Origin: Phycisphaeraceae bacterium
GTDB taxonomy: Bacteria > Planctomycetota > Phycisphaerae > Phycisphaerales > Phycisphaeraceae
NCBI GenBank assembly: GCA_020849625.1
Contig: JADLFV010000086.1
Span: forward strand, 1 to 46,998
Direction of reading: 5' to 3'
Length of the DNA stretch: 46,998 bases
Shown in pieces: positions 25,355-33,412 of the stretch. The notes beneath the pieces are model-generated. The model made no database searches. It had not been told where the DNA came from and saw only the letters and a list, made by a program, of their open reading frames with translations. Positions within the stretch are counted from its first letter, which is position 1. Every line of letters begins with the position of its first letter. The position numbers and the translations under genes were made by a program.

Positions 25355-26464
25355 CTAACCGATGCGGCTGGCCCAGGTGGATTCGGCGAGTTGCGGATCG
25401 AAGAGCAAGGCAATCCGATTCGTATACGACCGACCGACCTTGGTTGAACTGAGACCAACGAGTCCGATGCTTTGTAGGTAATAGAGGTTGGATAGGAAGT
25501 AGGTGTACGAAAATGGCTCTTCATGATTTCGGCGGCTGAGTGCCTGGTAGCAGCGGTAGACCTCTTTGACGAAACACTCGCGAGTCCTGATGGCCGCCAG
25601 CAGGGTAAGCATGTTATGGTCGTGCAGGTCGCGGAGCACGTCCGTGACCAGATCGCGCCGGGCCCGGTCGAAGACGGCCTGCACGCTGTTGCCCTCACCG
25701 ATCGCCAGATAGTACAAGGCCTTGATGGCGATCCGAACGTCCGAATTGGTCGTCTTGGTAGTGAGGGCGGCAATCCGGGCCAAGTCGGCATCCGGGGGTT
25801 GAGCCCGCGGTGTGAGCCCATCTCTAGACCGCTGACGCAGGATTTCATGGATCTGCCCGGCATCGTAGTTGCGAAAGTGGATCAGCTCCGGCTGAAGCGT
25901 GGAGCGGATGCTGCCATCCAGCGTGTTGAGGAACCGCGGGTTGTTGCTCAACAGGATCGCCATGTAGGGCTGGGATGATCGACTGATCAGGTAGAGTAAC
26001 TCCTTACTCCTGTCCTTGTCGTTGAGTAGGTCGACCTCGTCGATGATCAGGATGGTGGGGCCGGTGTGTCGGTCGCAGAAATGGTGCCACAGCTCGTCGA
26101 GGCTGTAGCCACGGGGCCGTACGTCTAAGAGATGGCTGATGATCTTGAAGCTGGTGTTGTGGTGTCGGGCGTTGACGTACCGTACGGTGGCGGTTTCGCG
26201 CCGTTGGATCAGTTCGGTGACGTACCGCACGCTCAGTGTCTTGCCGCTACCGCGTGCACCGAAGATGAACAGGTGACTGGGAATGCCAGTGTACAGGAAT
26301 CGCAGGCATGCGTCTGTGATGGGCTGAATCTCCTGACGCATCAGCGGGGCATCGGGAATGTGATTGAAGTGGAAGACCTGGAAGTTCTTGATGCGGCGCC
26401 GCGCCTGGCTGAGACGTCGGGTTTGCTGGTCCAGATAGTCGTCGATTTTCATGAGGGCGAGCAC
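25355..26464 (-). CDS. Orc1/Cdc6-like AAA+ replication initiator
   Basis: 369 aa, probably from GTG at 26464 (an ATG four codons on is possible). The order of motifs is that of archaeal Orc1/Cdc6: VFHFNHIPDAPLMRQEI leader, Walker A GARGSGKT (69-76), Walker B ILIIDEVD (138-145), sensor 1 LLSNNPRF, then STLQPELIHFRNYDAGQIHE as in Orc1 lid regions, sensor 2 SDVRIAIKAL (Arg244), and a C-terminal winged-helix-like region (TYFLSNLYYLQSIGLVGLSS). In archaea and eukaryotes these proteins bind and open origins and load the helicase. Bacteria normally use DnaA or plasmid Rep proteins, so this is unusual and suggests an element-borne initiator. A transposition-helper (TniB/IstB) AAA+ protein is the main alternative, but the lid and winged-helix features favour Orc1. 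Confidence 0.8.
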   Translation of the reverse strand: MLALMKIDDYLDQQTRRLSQARRRIKNFQVFHFNHIPDAPLMRQEIQPITDACLRFLYTGIPSHLFIFGARGSGKTLSVRYVTELIQRRETATVRYVNARHHNTSFKIISHLLDVRPRGYSLDELWHHFCDRHTGPTILIIDEVDLLNDKDRSKELLYLISRSSQPYMAILLSNNPRFLNTLDGSIRSTLQPELIHFRNYDAGQIHEILRQRSRDGLTPRAQPPDADLARIAALTTKTTNSDVRIAIKALYYLAIGEGNSVQAVFDRARRDLVTDVLRDLHDHNMLTLLAAIRTRECFVKEVYRCYQALSRRNHEEPFSYTYFLSNLYYLQSIGLVGLSSTKVGRSYTNRIALLFDPQLAESTWASRIG

Positions 26465-26765
26465 GCGTTGACCGCGCTGGACATATTTACCAATGTGGCT
26501 ATAAATAAGTTACGGTCGAAGATGATGGGGGATAATAGGTTAGATCGAGCAGTGCATGGACAACGAGAGAAGGCGCGGTCCTAGTGCAGTTGTCTGTACG
26601 TCACTGATCTTATGGAACACGGCATTTGCTAGACTTTCCAGGTGCCTCTGATCGGGAACACTATTGGGGTACGCCCCTGCACCCAGAAGCGCTCCTGCGG
26701 GCCTCGTGCTGGCGGGGGCGTTTTGCTTCTTCGGACCACAAATAAGCAATCGGCTATCTGGAGGT
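26465..26765. other. Gap upstream of the Orc1/Cdc6-like gene; possible origin
   Basis: About 300 bp with an AT-richer part at 26485-26545 and no supportable gene. Orc1/Cdc6 genes often lie beside their own origin, so this is the first place to look for one, but I see no clear repeated binding boxes. Confidence 0.3.
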
Positions 26766-27077
26766 TCAGAACACCATCAATTCTCTGACTCGGGCTGCAC
26801 GGTAACGGGCGGTGCCCATCGAAACGCCCATCAACGCCTCAAACTCACGGTTGAGCAAGCCCGGCACCCCGACCGGCGGCCGGTCATAGGTGACAACGGC
26901 GTAGATGATACCAGCAGCCCAGCCTTCGACCTTGCCTTTGAGCGGTTTCTCGCTTGCGCGAAGCAGGCGCAAGGCTTTGTCTGCGCGCTTCTGCATCGTG
27001 CTATCGGGATGGGCAGAGAAGAAGCGGTTCAGCAGGTTGCGGCAGTCCGCCTCAAACTCGGGGGATATCACGTCCAT
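26766..27077 (-). CDS. DUF6398-like protein, copy 2
   Basis: 103 aa starting MDVISPEFEADCRNLLNRFF, with GGGAG upstream. The core LLRASEKPLKGKVEGWAAGI, then IYAVV, and the C-terminal GVSMGTARYRAARVRELMVF match copy 1 at 11261-11590 almost residue by residue, though the nucleotides have diverged. The two copies point towards each other across the island. Function unknown. Confidence 0.7.
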   Translation of the reverse strand: MDVISPEFEADCRNLLNRFFSAHPDSTMQKRADKALRLLRASEKPLKGKVEGWAAGIIYAVVTYDRPPVGVPGLLNREFEALMGVSMGTARYRAARVRELMVF

Positions 27078-27125
27078 TGTCGCACTCCCAATATGAAAGT
27101 CTTTCCTTATTATGCACTATAACTG

Positions 27126-28232
27126 TGGTGCGGTTTAGCCATTTTAGGCAGCCGCAGCGAGGGTGTATGTAATGGTTTGGGTCATTTTCTGCACTTTTCT
27201 GGTCAGGCACGAGTTGGGTGAAATTCGATGAGACCAGATCACCCGCCGCAGGGCGGACAACATGTCGGCGAACGACGGACGCGTCTTGTGGCGATACCAC
27301 GGCACGGGCTCCGGCAGCAAGGACGACTCCTTGGCGGCGCAACGCGCATACCAACACTTGACCAGCGTCGTCAGCACCATGGCCAACGGGGCTTGGCGGT
27401 TGACGGTTTTGCTGCACCAGCCGCGGGTGTTCTCGAAGCCCATCAATTGCTTGGCTTCCAAAATCGATTCCTCCACGCCCCAGCGATCGAAATAGCGTTG
27501 CACGATCTGCCGGTCCGGCGTGGCCGCGTCGGTGCAGAACAGGAAGTCGTCCTTCTGCACGCCCGACGGATCGCGCACGATCACCAGGCGGATGGGCGTC
27601 GTCCGGCACACGCGATACCACAGACAGGTGATGGCCAAGACTTCGCGCTGGACCGTGTGGCCCTGCTTTTGCAAAACTTATCGCGTCCAACCTTCCTGGC
27701 GTCGTCGCGCCACGGCGCGCGGCGTGGGCAGACGCTTGCCCTTCTTGGCGGGCCGACCTCGTTGGCTTTTGCGGCGAGGCTGCGGCAGGTCGTAGATCGC
27801 CGCGTTGCTGCGGATACGGCTGACCAGCGTCACCGAATCGGGCAAACCTTCGACCATGTCGCGCGTGGCGTACTGCCCGTCGGCGGCCACCCGCCAATGC
27901 ACGTGGGGCAGGGTTTTGACCGCTTTTTGCACCATCTGGGCCGCCAACTGCTGACGGGTGCGAAACGGATGTTGGCGGTTGCAGTCGCCCGGCTTGCGGT
28001 ACAGGGCGAACAGCACCGGCAGCACCCAGCCCAGCGTGATCTGCCGCCAGGTTCGGGCGGTGGGCGAGGTGAAACTCACCGCCAGTTGAAGTATCATCGC
28101 GTCCCATGCCGATACCAAAGAGGCAACATCCATGCCGACCTCCCGATGAAAGATGGTCTACACACTCATCCCATCGGGTCGTCGGCTTTTTCATTATCAC
28201 GAAATCAACCATGAAATATGGCTAAACGCCAC
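27126..28232 (-). mobile_element. Degenerate IS701-type element
   Basis: Imperfect inverted ends of the form GGTGnnGTTTAGCCATnTTT are visible near 27128-27146 and, inverted, near 28214-28232. Between them lies a broken DDE transposase. The element is only about 1.1 kb, short for the family, so its 5' coding part has been deleted. No convincing target duplication is seen. Confidence 0.6.
27144..28133 (-). pseudogene. IS701-type (DDE_5-like) transposase remnant
   Basis: The frame reads LGWVLPVLFALYRKPGDCNR, HWRVAADGQYATRDMVEGLP (catalytic Asp), DLPQPRRKSQRGRPAKKGKR, then an in-frame TAA at 27678-27680. After it the same frame goes on with CLWYRVCRTTPIRLVIVRDP and RYFDRWGVEESILEAKQLMG (catalytic Glu). 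The N-terminal ~130 residues usual for the family are missing. The nonsense codon plus the truncation make it inactive. Confidence 0.8.
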
Positions 28233-28348
28233 CTGTGCAATTGGGTGAGGTATTTCGTGCGGTTTGCGTGCGACCCAGTTCACGTGAGATAGATTGCTTC
28301 AATTCGGCCGGGTCATACCGCATCACATCGTATTGAACCGGGTCAGAT

Positions 28349-28930
28349 TCACACCAGTCGTTGTCCACTCTGATGCCACGCAAAATCAGAAGGGGTGTTG
28401 ACTTGCCAATGCTCAGGCCAGTCGTCGGGCAGCGGCAGTGGGTTGACCTGTAGTTGGTCGAGGAGGCATTGCATGCTTCGCTGGTTGGTGTGGATTTGGC
28501 GGGCGATGAGTGGCAGGCAGCTTTGAGCATATAGAGCGGGCATGGGCTGCCAGTGTACGGCGCGGAAGGCGACGGCATCGCACTGGTCGTCGCAGGCTGC
28601 CAGCAACTGGTCGAGCCAGGCAGGTCGAATCACGAGCGCGTCGCAGGGGCACAGGAGTAACCAGCGATGGTCGTGGTGCAGATCGGAGAGTGCCGCCTGT
28701 AAGCCGGCCAGAGGTCCGAGGCCGGGTGTGGCATCGGCGATGGTGCGAAAGCCCAGATCGTCGTATTTGCCCGAGCGATCCGCGACCACGGTGATGTCTG
28801 ATGCGACGGGCTGGAGCAAGTCGGCGGCGTGTTGAAGCAACGATCGGCCGTCGATCATGGCGCGGGCCTTGTCGGAGCCGAAGCGCGAGCTTCGACCGCC
28901 GGCCAGGATGTATGCGGGGATACGGTTCAA
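28349..28930 (-). CDS. mobA: Molybdenum cofactor guanylyltransferase MobA
   Basis: 193 aa. The N-terminal nucleotide-binding signature LAGGRSSRFGSDKA (residues ~9-22) and CPCDALV (~93) are those of MobA, which transfers GMP from GTP to Mo-molybdopterin to make the MGD form used by bacterial formate dehydrogenases. The start is TTG at 28930, overlapping the TGA of the transporter gene (ATTGA), so translation should be coupled. It is the last gene of the cofactor operon. The C-terminal part is slightly short but coherent (HWQVNTPSDFAWHQ). Confidence 0.9.
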   Translation of the reverse strand: MNRIPAYILAGGRSSRFGSDKARAMIDGRSLLQHAADLLQPVASDITVVADRSGKYDDLGFRTIADATPGLGPLAGLQAALSDLHHDHRWLLLCPCDALVIRPAWLDQLLAACDDQCDAVAFRAVHWQPMPALYAQSCLPLIARQIHTNQRSMQCLLDQLQVNPLPLPDDWPEHWQVNTPSDFAWHQSGQRLV

Positions 28931-30117
28931 TGGCTGGTCCTCCGCAGTCGATCCGCGGCGGCGAAAACGAACGCCAGGGCGCAGCCGAGGGCAAAGCCGA
29001 CGAGCGTGTTGACCAGGACGATGGTGCTGGCCATGAGTAAGACAATGGCTGCGGATCGGACCTGTGACAGGGCATCACGGGCCGGCGCCATGAGTGAGAT
29101 GCCCGCGACGATGACCATGACGGCGAGGATGGAGACGGGATAGAGTTGAAGCAGGTGAATCAACATGCCGCCGAGCATGAGGCCGGCGACAATTTTGATC
29201 GAGCCGAGCATGACGACGCTGCCGCCGGTGCGCGCCCCGAAGCGATACTGAGCGGCCAGGCCACCCGCGCCGTGACACATGGGCATACCGCCGAAGGGCA
29301 CGCACACCAAGTTCATCAGCCCGACGCTGGCGGCCATGCGCTTGGGTACGATGCCGCGGCCGGGGAAACAGTCGCTGCTCAGCGCGCACACGGCAATGAC
29401 GGAGTTGAGCAGGGTCAGCGGCAACTGCGGGATGGCGCCGCGCGTCAGGCCGATCCACCACTCTGTGTTGCTGATGGAGACGACGTGGAATCGCGGCCAG
29501 TGCAAGTTGGTCAGTCGGAAGGCATCAGGATGGGCCAGCCAGAGCAGCACGAAGCCGCCGACGAAGGCGACGAGCAGCACGGGCAGACGTCGGCGAAAAG
29601 TCAGCGCGACGGCGACACCGACCGTCAGGGCGAGGATCCAACTGTCCCACCCGATGGCCGGCAACCCGCCGAGCCAGACGATGCCGGTGCAGGTGAGCTT
29701 CAACCCGATGCCGGCCTGGATGCCGCGGACCACGGGCTTGGGGATGAGGCGTACGATCATGTTCACGCCGCCGATGACCGCCAGCGTGAACATGGCGACG
29801 CCCATGACCAAGCCCGCCGAAGCGATGGCGCCGGCGCTGAGTCCCTCGGCGATGGCGACGGCGGCGATGGCCTTCATGGGCTGGACGGGGATGGGCTGAC
29901 GGAAAAACCAGCCGGTGGCGACGTTCATCAGGCCCGCGAAGATGAAGATCAGCCCGATGTCCATGCCGCAGGTCAGCGCCATGGCGAACGCCAGCGGCAG
30001 GAACGTACCCAGATCGCCGAGTGAGCCGGACAGCTCGCGGGCATCGAATCGTAGCGGCGCGTCGTGCCGCGGCACCAGCAGGCTGGTGAAGCCTCGCCAT
30101 GTGCTGGCCAGGGTCAA
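28927..30117 (-). CDS. MOT1-type molybdate transporter
   Basis: 396 aa, an integral membrane protein with about ten hydrophobic segments. MOT1/SulP-like landmarks: SGSLGDLGTFLPLAFAMAL near the N-terminus, PIPVQPMKAIAAVAIAEG, and FGGMPMCHGAGGLAAQYRFG in the second half. Homologues in algae, plants and bacteria take up molybdate; sulfate or benzoate relatives are the alternative. Its place inside the Moco operon, overlapping mogA by 4 bp, strongly supports molybdate import to feed the formate dehydrogenase. Confidence 0.85.
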   Translation of the reverse strand: MTLASTWRGFTSLLVPRHDAPLRFDARELSGSLGDLGTFLPLAFAMALTCGMDIGLIFIFAGLMNVATGWFFRQPIPVQPMKAIAAVAIAEGLSAGAIASAGLVMGVAMFTLAVIGGVNMIVRLIPKPVVRGIQAGIGLKLTCTGIVWLGGLPAIGWDSWILALTVGVAVALTFRRRLPVLLVAFVGGFVLLWLAHPDAFRLTNLHWPRFHVVSISNTEWWIGLTRGAIPQLPLTLLNSVIAVCALSSDCFPGRGIVPKRMAASVGLMNLVCVPFGGMPMCHGAGGLAAQYRFGARTGGSVVMLGSIKIVAGLMLGGMLIHLLQLYPVSILAVMVIVAGISLMAPARDALSQVRSAAIVLLMASTIVLVNTLVGFALGCALAFVFAAADRLRRTSH

Positions 30118-30653
30118 GTGTGCGTCTCCACGTCGGGTCGGGTCAGCAGCGAGCCGCGTCCGTCGTCGATCACCTGGCCGCGCAGGGTTTCGATGGCGTG
30201 GGGCAGCACGTCGAGCAGCGCTTCGAGCGACTCGGTGGCGCCGCGCCTGGAGCCGGGCAGATTGATCACCAGCGTGCGACCGAGTGTGCCCGCTTCGCCG
30301 CGCGACAGGTAGGCGCGGGGCGTCTTCTCGTAGCAGCGGCGGCGGATCAGTTCCATCAAACCGTTGTGGCGCCGTTCGATGACGTCGAGCGTGGCTTCGG
30401 GTGTGACATCGCGCGGGGCCAGGCCCGTGCCGCCGGTGGTCAGGATCAGGTCCGGCTTGGGGCCATCGAGCGCCCAGCGGCGAAGTTGCCCGGCAAGCTG
30501 ATCGCGTTCATCCGGCAAACACGCGCAAGCCACGATTTGGGCATCGAGTTGCCGTTGCGCCAGTTCCGCCAGCGCGGGGCCGGAGGTATCGACCGCCTCG
30601 CCGCGCGAGCAGCGGTCGCTGACGGTCAGGATGGCCACACGGATCGGCGTCAT
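30114..30653 (-). CDS. mogA: Molybdopterin adenylyltransferase MogA/MoaB
   Basis: 179 aa. Family motifs: TVSDRCSRGEAVDTSGP at the N-terminus, LTTGGTGLAPRDVTPEAT in the middle and NLPGSRRGATESLEALL near the end. The enzyme adenylates molybdopterin to prepare it for Mo insertion by MoeA. Ends overlap both neighbours (ATGA with the transporter, 4 bp with moaC). MoaB and MogA cannot be told apart by eye; the function is the same. Confidence 0.9.
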   Translation of the reverse strand: MTPIRVAILTVSDRCSRGEAVDTSGPALAELAQRQLDAQIVACACLPDERDQLAGQLRRWALDGPKPDLILTTGGTGLAPRDVTPEATLDVIERRHNGLMELIRRRCYEKTPRAYLSRGEAGTLGRTLVINLPGSRRGATESLEALLDVLPHAIETLRGQVIDDGRGSLLTRPDVETHT

Positions 30654-31138
30654 GGTTTCGATGCTCCAGGTGCGCGGTAATCACCGCGGTTACCGCCGGT
30701 TTTTTCAATCAGGCGTACACCCTCGATGACCATCGCCCGGTCGATCGCCTTGCCCATGTCGATGACGGTCAGGGCGGCGACGGTGACGGCGGTCAGGGCC
30801 TCCATCTCCACGCCGGTCTTCCATGTCGTGCGGGCCTCGGCCCATAAATAGACTGAGCCATCGTCGAGCTTCGCCCGCACCTCGACGGCATCCAGGGGCA
30901 ACGAATGACACAGCGGGATCAGTTCATCGGTGCGTTTGGCTGCTGCAATTCCCGCCAGGCGCGCCACCTCCAGCAAATGGCCCTTGGCCAGTTGATTCGA
31001 TCGGATCGCCTCGGCCAAGGCATCACTGATCCTGACGCGGCCCTCAGCCACGGCGCGGCGAGCAGTCAAGGGCTTGTCGCCCACGTCCACCATGCGGGCG
31101 CGGCCATGTTCATCCAGGTGCGACAAGGGCTCACTCAT
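30650..31138 (-). CDS. moaC: Cyclic pyranopterin monophosphate synthase MoaC
   Basis: 162 aa from the ATG at 31138, which overlaps the moeA stop (ATGAGTGA). Motifs: GRARMVDVGDKPLTARRAVA, IPLCHSLPLDAVEV and KTGVEMEALTAVTVAALTV, including the conserved Lys and His residues. With MoaA it turns GTP into cPMP, the first committed step of Moco synthesis, in the cytoplasm. The longer frame upstream lies inside moeA and was rejected. Confidence 0.93.
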   Translation of the reverse strand: MSEPLSHLDEHGRARMVDVGDKPLTARRAVAEGRVRISDALAEAIRSNQLAKGHLLEVARLAGIAAAKRTDELIPLCHSLPLDAVEVRAKLDDGSVYLWAEARTTWKTGVEMEALTAVTVAALTVIDMGKAIDRAMVIEGVRLIEKTGGNRGDYRAPGASKP

Positions 31139-32402
31139 CCGCGGTGCTCCATCGGTAGAAAGGCCAGGGACCGGGTCCGACCTGGTTGGCGGCAATCTCC
31201 ACGAAACCATCACTGCGAGCGGCGCTGATGATGTCGCCCGAGCCGCGCGAGCGGACCAGTTCCGCTCGGCCGTCACCGATCAAACGCACCGGACGCGACC
31301 AGTGCAGGGCCAGTTGCTTCTCGTCACAGTTGATGAGCGAGACCGTCGGTGTTGGGGTGTCAGCCAGGGCGAAACCTGCGCGATGGCGCAGTACGGGCAA
31401 CGCGAGGCGACGGGCGGTGGTCATCACCGACACCGGGTTGCCCGGCAGCCCCAAGACCGCCTGGCCGTCAGGCCCGATCGCGCCCAGTGCGGGCTTGCCG
31501 GGCCGGATCGGCAGCTTGTGAAAGACGATCCGGCAGCCCAGTTCGACGAGGATCGCCGGGACGAAATCGTAATCGCCCATCGACACGCCGCCGGTCAACA
31601 GCAACGCATCGTTATCAGCCAAGGCCGCGGTGATGGCCAGCCGCAAGCGATCGCGATCATCGGTGACGTGACTGGCGCCGCGCCAGTTGACCCACGGCCG
31701 TGAAGCGAACATCGCCGTCAGCGTCGGGCCGTTGCTGTCGCGCAGTTGCCAGGGCTGGACACATGCGGACACATCGTGTACCTCATTGCCGGTGACGATG
31801 GCATCCAGTCGCAGTTGCCGGTACACGCGCGGCTTGTCGATGCCGAACGTCGCCAGTGCCGCAGCCACGGCGGGACTGATTGCCGCGCCCGCCTCGACGA
31901 TCGTCTCGCCTGCCTGAGCGTTCTCGCCGCACCGGCGGATGTGCTGACCCGGCTTGACTTGCAGGCCCTCGGGCAAGTTGATCGCGTCGGGTAACTCCAC
32001 GACCTGTTCGCGGGGAATGACCGCATCGCAGCCTTCGGGTACGGGTCCGCCGGTGAAGATGCGCAGGGCGGCGGCGGTTGCGGGGGCATCCCAGCCAAGC
32101 TCGAAGACTCGCATGGCTGGGCTTCTACCGGGGGGCGGGTGACCGGTCATGACTTCGCCGGCGATCGGTAGCGTAGGGCGATTCAGGTCCATCAACCGCA
32201 CCGCGTAACCGTCCATGGCGCTGACGTCACAAGCGGGGCTGGGTCGGTCGGCTTGAAGCGCCTGGCACAGCACGCGCCCGCTTACGGCGTGCAACGGGAC
32301 ATTCTCAGCGCCCAGCGGTTCCACCCGCTCCAGCATCGCAGCGATCGCCTTGCCCGGAGCATCGAATTCGAAAGGGGTCTTGTTGGCCGAGGGCACGTTC
32401 AT
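31131..32402 (-). CDS. moeA: Molybdopterin molybdenumtransferase MoeA
   Basis: 423 aa from the ATG at 32402, overlapping moaE by 4 bp. Conserved blocks: DVSAMDGYAV, FTGGPVPEGCDAVIPREQV, LLLTGGVSMGDYDFV, PIRPGKPALGAIG and LGLPGNPVSVMTT. The protein inserts molybdate into adenylated molybdopterin. It has all four MoeA domains in usual order and normal length. The upstream extension of the frame reads inside moaE and was rejected. Confidence 0.93.
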   Translation of the reverse strand: MNVPSANKTPFEFDAPGKAIAAMLERVEPLGAENVPLHAVSGRVLCQALQADRPSPACDVSAMDGYAVRLMDLNRPTLPIAGEVMTGHPPPGRSPAMRVFELGWDAPATAAALRIFTGGPVPEGCDAVIPREQVVELPDAINLPEGLQVKPGQHIRRCGENAQAGETIVEAGAAISPAVAAALATFGIDKPRVYRQLRLDAIVTGNEVHDVSACVQPWQLRDSNGPTLTAMFASRPWVNWRGASHVTDDRDRLRLAITAALADNDALLLTGGVSMGDYDFVPAILVELGCRIVFHKLPIRPGKPALGAIGPDGQAVLGLPGNPVSVMTTARRLALPVLRHRAGFALADTPTPTVSLINCDEKQLALHWSRPVRLIGDGRAELVRSRGSGDIISAARSDGFVEIAANQVGPGPWPFYRWSTADE

Positions 32403-32803
32403 CGCGCCGTCTCCTGCGACTGCTCGACCGGTATCGGCCGCTTCCAGATCGGTACAGCCTGCTTCATGCGATCGATGAACCAGTCCATGGCCGCCAGTGC
32501 TTCTTTGCGATGGGACGAGGCGATGCGAAGGCGAAACGAACAAGCAAAGCTCGGCACAAATCCCCGGCTGTGCTCGACTTTCACGGCCAGCAGGGCGAAC
32601 CGCTCGACCGCTTCACGAGCGAGCCGCTCCAGTTCCCGCTCGGCCATGGGGTCGTAGGTTTCGTAGCTCAACCCCGTGATGGGTTCGCCAGCTTCCACGG
32701 GCCGCACCATACCCTCGAAGCACAACAACGCCCCAGCGCCGTCCACCTGCCACGACGGCGCGGGTTGCAAGGGACCGTCGAGAATGGCCGCCTCGATGCT
32801 CAT
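32399..32803 (-). CDS. moaE: Molybdopterin synthase catalytic subunit MoaE
   Basis: 134 aa. Typical features: FEGMVRPVEAGEPITGLSYE near the N-terminus, VEHSRGFVPSFACSFRLRIA, SSHRKEALAAMDWFIDRMKQ and the terminal VPIWKRP with its active-site lysines. It joins two MoaD thiocarboxylates with cPMP to make molybdopterin. It overlaps moaD by 4 bp and moeA by 4 bp. Length is normal. Confidence 0.92.
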   Translation of the reverse strand: MSIEAAILDGPLQPAPSWQVDGAGALLCFEGMVRPVEAGEPITGLSYETYDPMAERELERLAREAVERFALLAVKVEHSRGFVPSFACSFRLRIASSHRKEALAAMDWFIDRMKQAVPIWKRPIPVEQSQETAR

Positions 32804-33051
32804 CCGCCGCTCACCAGGCCGATCACGGCCAGTTCGTCGTTCTCGTGAACCGGCTGGTCGGGCGGCACCGCCTGATGGTTCACGGCAATCAGGGCGCTCT
32901 TGAGCATCCCGCGCAGTTTCGGATGACGTTCGGCGAGTTGGGCTTTGACCTGGCCGGCGGTACAGGTGTCTTGCTGGGGCATGTCCAGCGTGACGGATGA
33001 ATCGTGCATCGCATCGGCGTAGGGCCCGAAAAACAGCACGGTGACTTTCAC
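32800..33051 (-). CDS. moaD: Molybdopterin synthase sulfur carrier MoaD
   Basis: 83 aa from a GTG at 33051 that overlaps the TGA of the gene before it (GTGA). It is a beta-grasp protein: VKVTVLFFGPYADAM at the start, ALIAVNHQAVPPDQPVHEND in the middle, and the C-terminal GLVSGG whose last Gly becomes the thiocarboxylate. This window thus holds two beta-grasp proteins: this Moco carrier with GG, and the Ub-like one at 19974-20198 ending GAGA. Confidence 0.9.
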   Translation of the reverse strand: MKVTVLFFGPYADAMHDSSVTLDMPQQDTCTAGQVKAQLAERHPKLRGMLKSALIAVNHQAVPPDQPVHENDELAVIGLVSGG

Positions 33052-33410
33052 GACTCGCCGCCTTCCTCGCCGCGGTCGCGATCCATTTGTTGCCAGGCCC
33101 ACTGCCAGGCTGAGACGGTGCGGGGGAATCCGACGGTGTTCATCGCCAGCAGCAGGGCCTGCTCGATTTCCTGCGGCGTGGCGCCGGCCCGCATGGCGCG
33201 GCGGACGTGGCTGCGAAACGCCGACTCCAGCCCCGCGCCGATGCAGATGCCCATCTTGATCAGGAAACAGGTCTTGGCGTCGAGAGGACCGGCCTGGTCC
33301 ACCGCATGGGCGACCTGCTCATGGGCCGCGCCCAGTTGCGGGAACTTGGCGATGAAGTCCTTGAAGGTCTGCGGTACTTTGTCTTTGGAGTCAGTCTGTC
33401 CTTTGCTCAC
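33048..33410 (-). CDS. Carboxymuconolactone decarboxylase-like (CMD) protein
   Basis: 120 aa, all-helical. The pattern QTFKDFIAKFPQLGAAHEQV, LDAKTCFLIKMGICIGAGLE and FRSHVRRAMRAGATPQEIEQ, then ALLLAMNTVGFPRTV, is that of the CMD/AhpD fold. The CxxC redox pair of AhpD is absent; single Cys residues lie at TCFL and GICI. It lies between moaA and moaD with tight spacing (2 bp and an overlap), so it is co-expressed with Moco synthesis. Its role there is unknown. Confidence 0.8.
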   Translation of the reverse strand: MSKGQTDSKDKVPQTFKDFIAKFPQLGAAHEQVAHAVDQAGPLDAKTCFLIKMGICIGAGLESAFRSHVRRAMRAGATPQEIEQALLLAMNTVGFPRTVSAWQWAWQQMDRDRGEEGGES

Positions 33411-33412
33411 GG

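Noticed and set aside
27052..28212. 386-codon minus-strand frame
   Set aside because: It is out of frame with the transposase blocks (ADGQYA, WGVEES), which lie in another minus-strand frame; its peptide is Arg/Gly/Ala-rich without motifs.
29146..30024. 292-codon plus-strand frame opposite the transporter
   Set aside because: It is Asp/Gly/His-rich without structure, while the opposite strand encodes a motif-bearing membrane protein.
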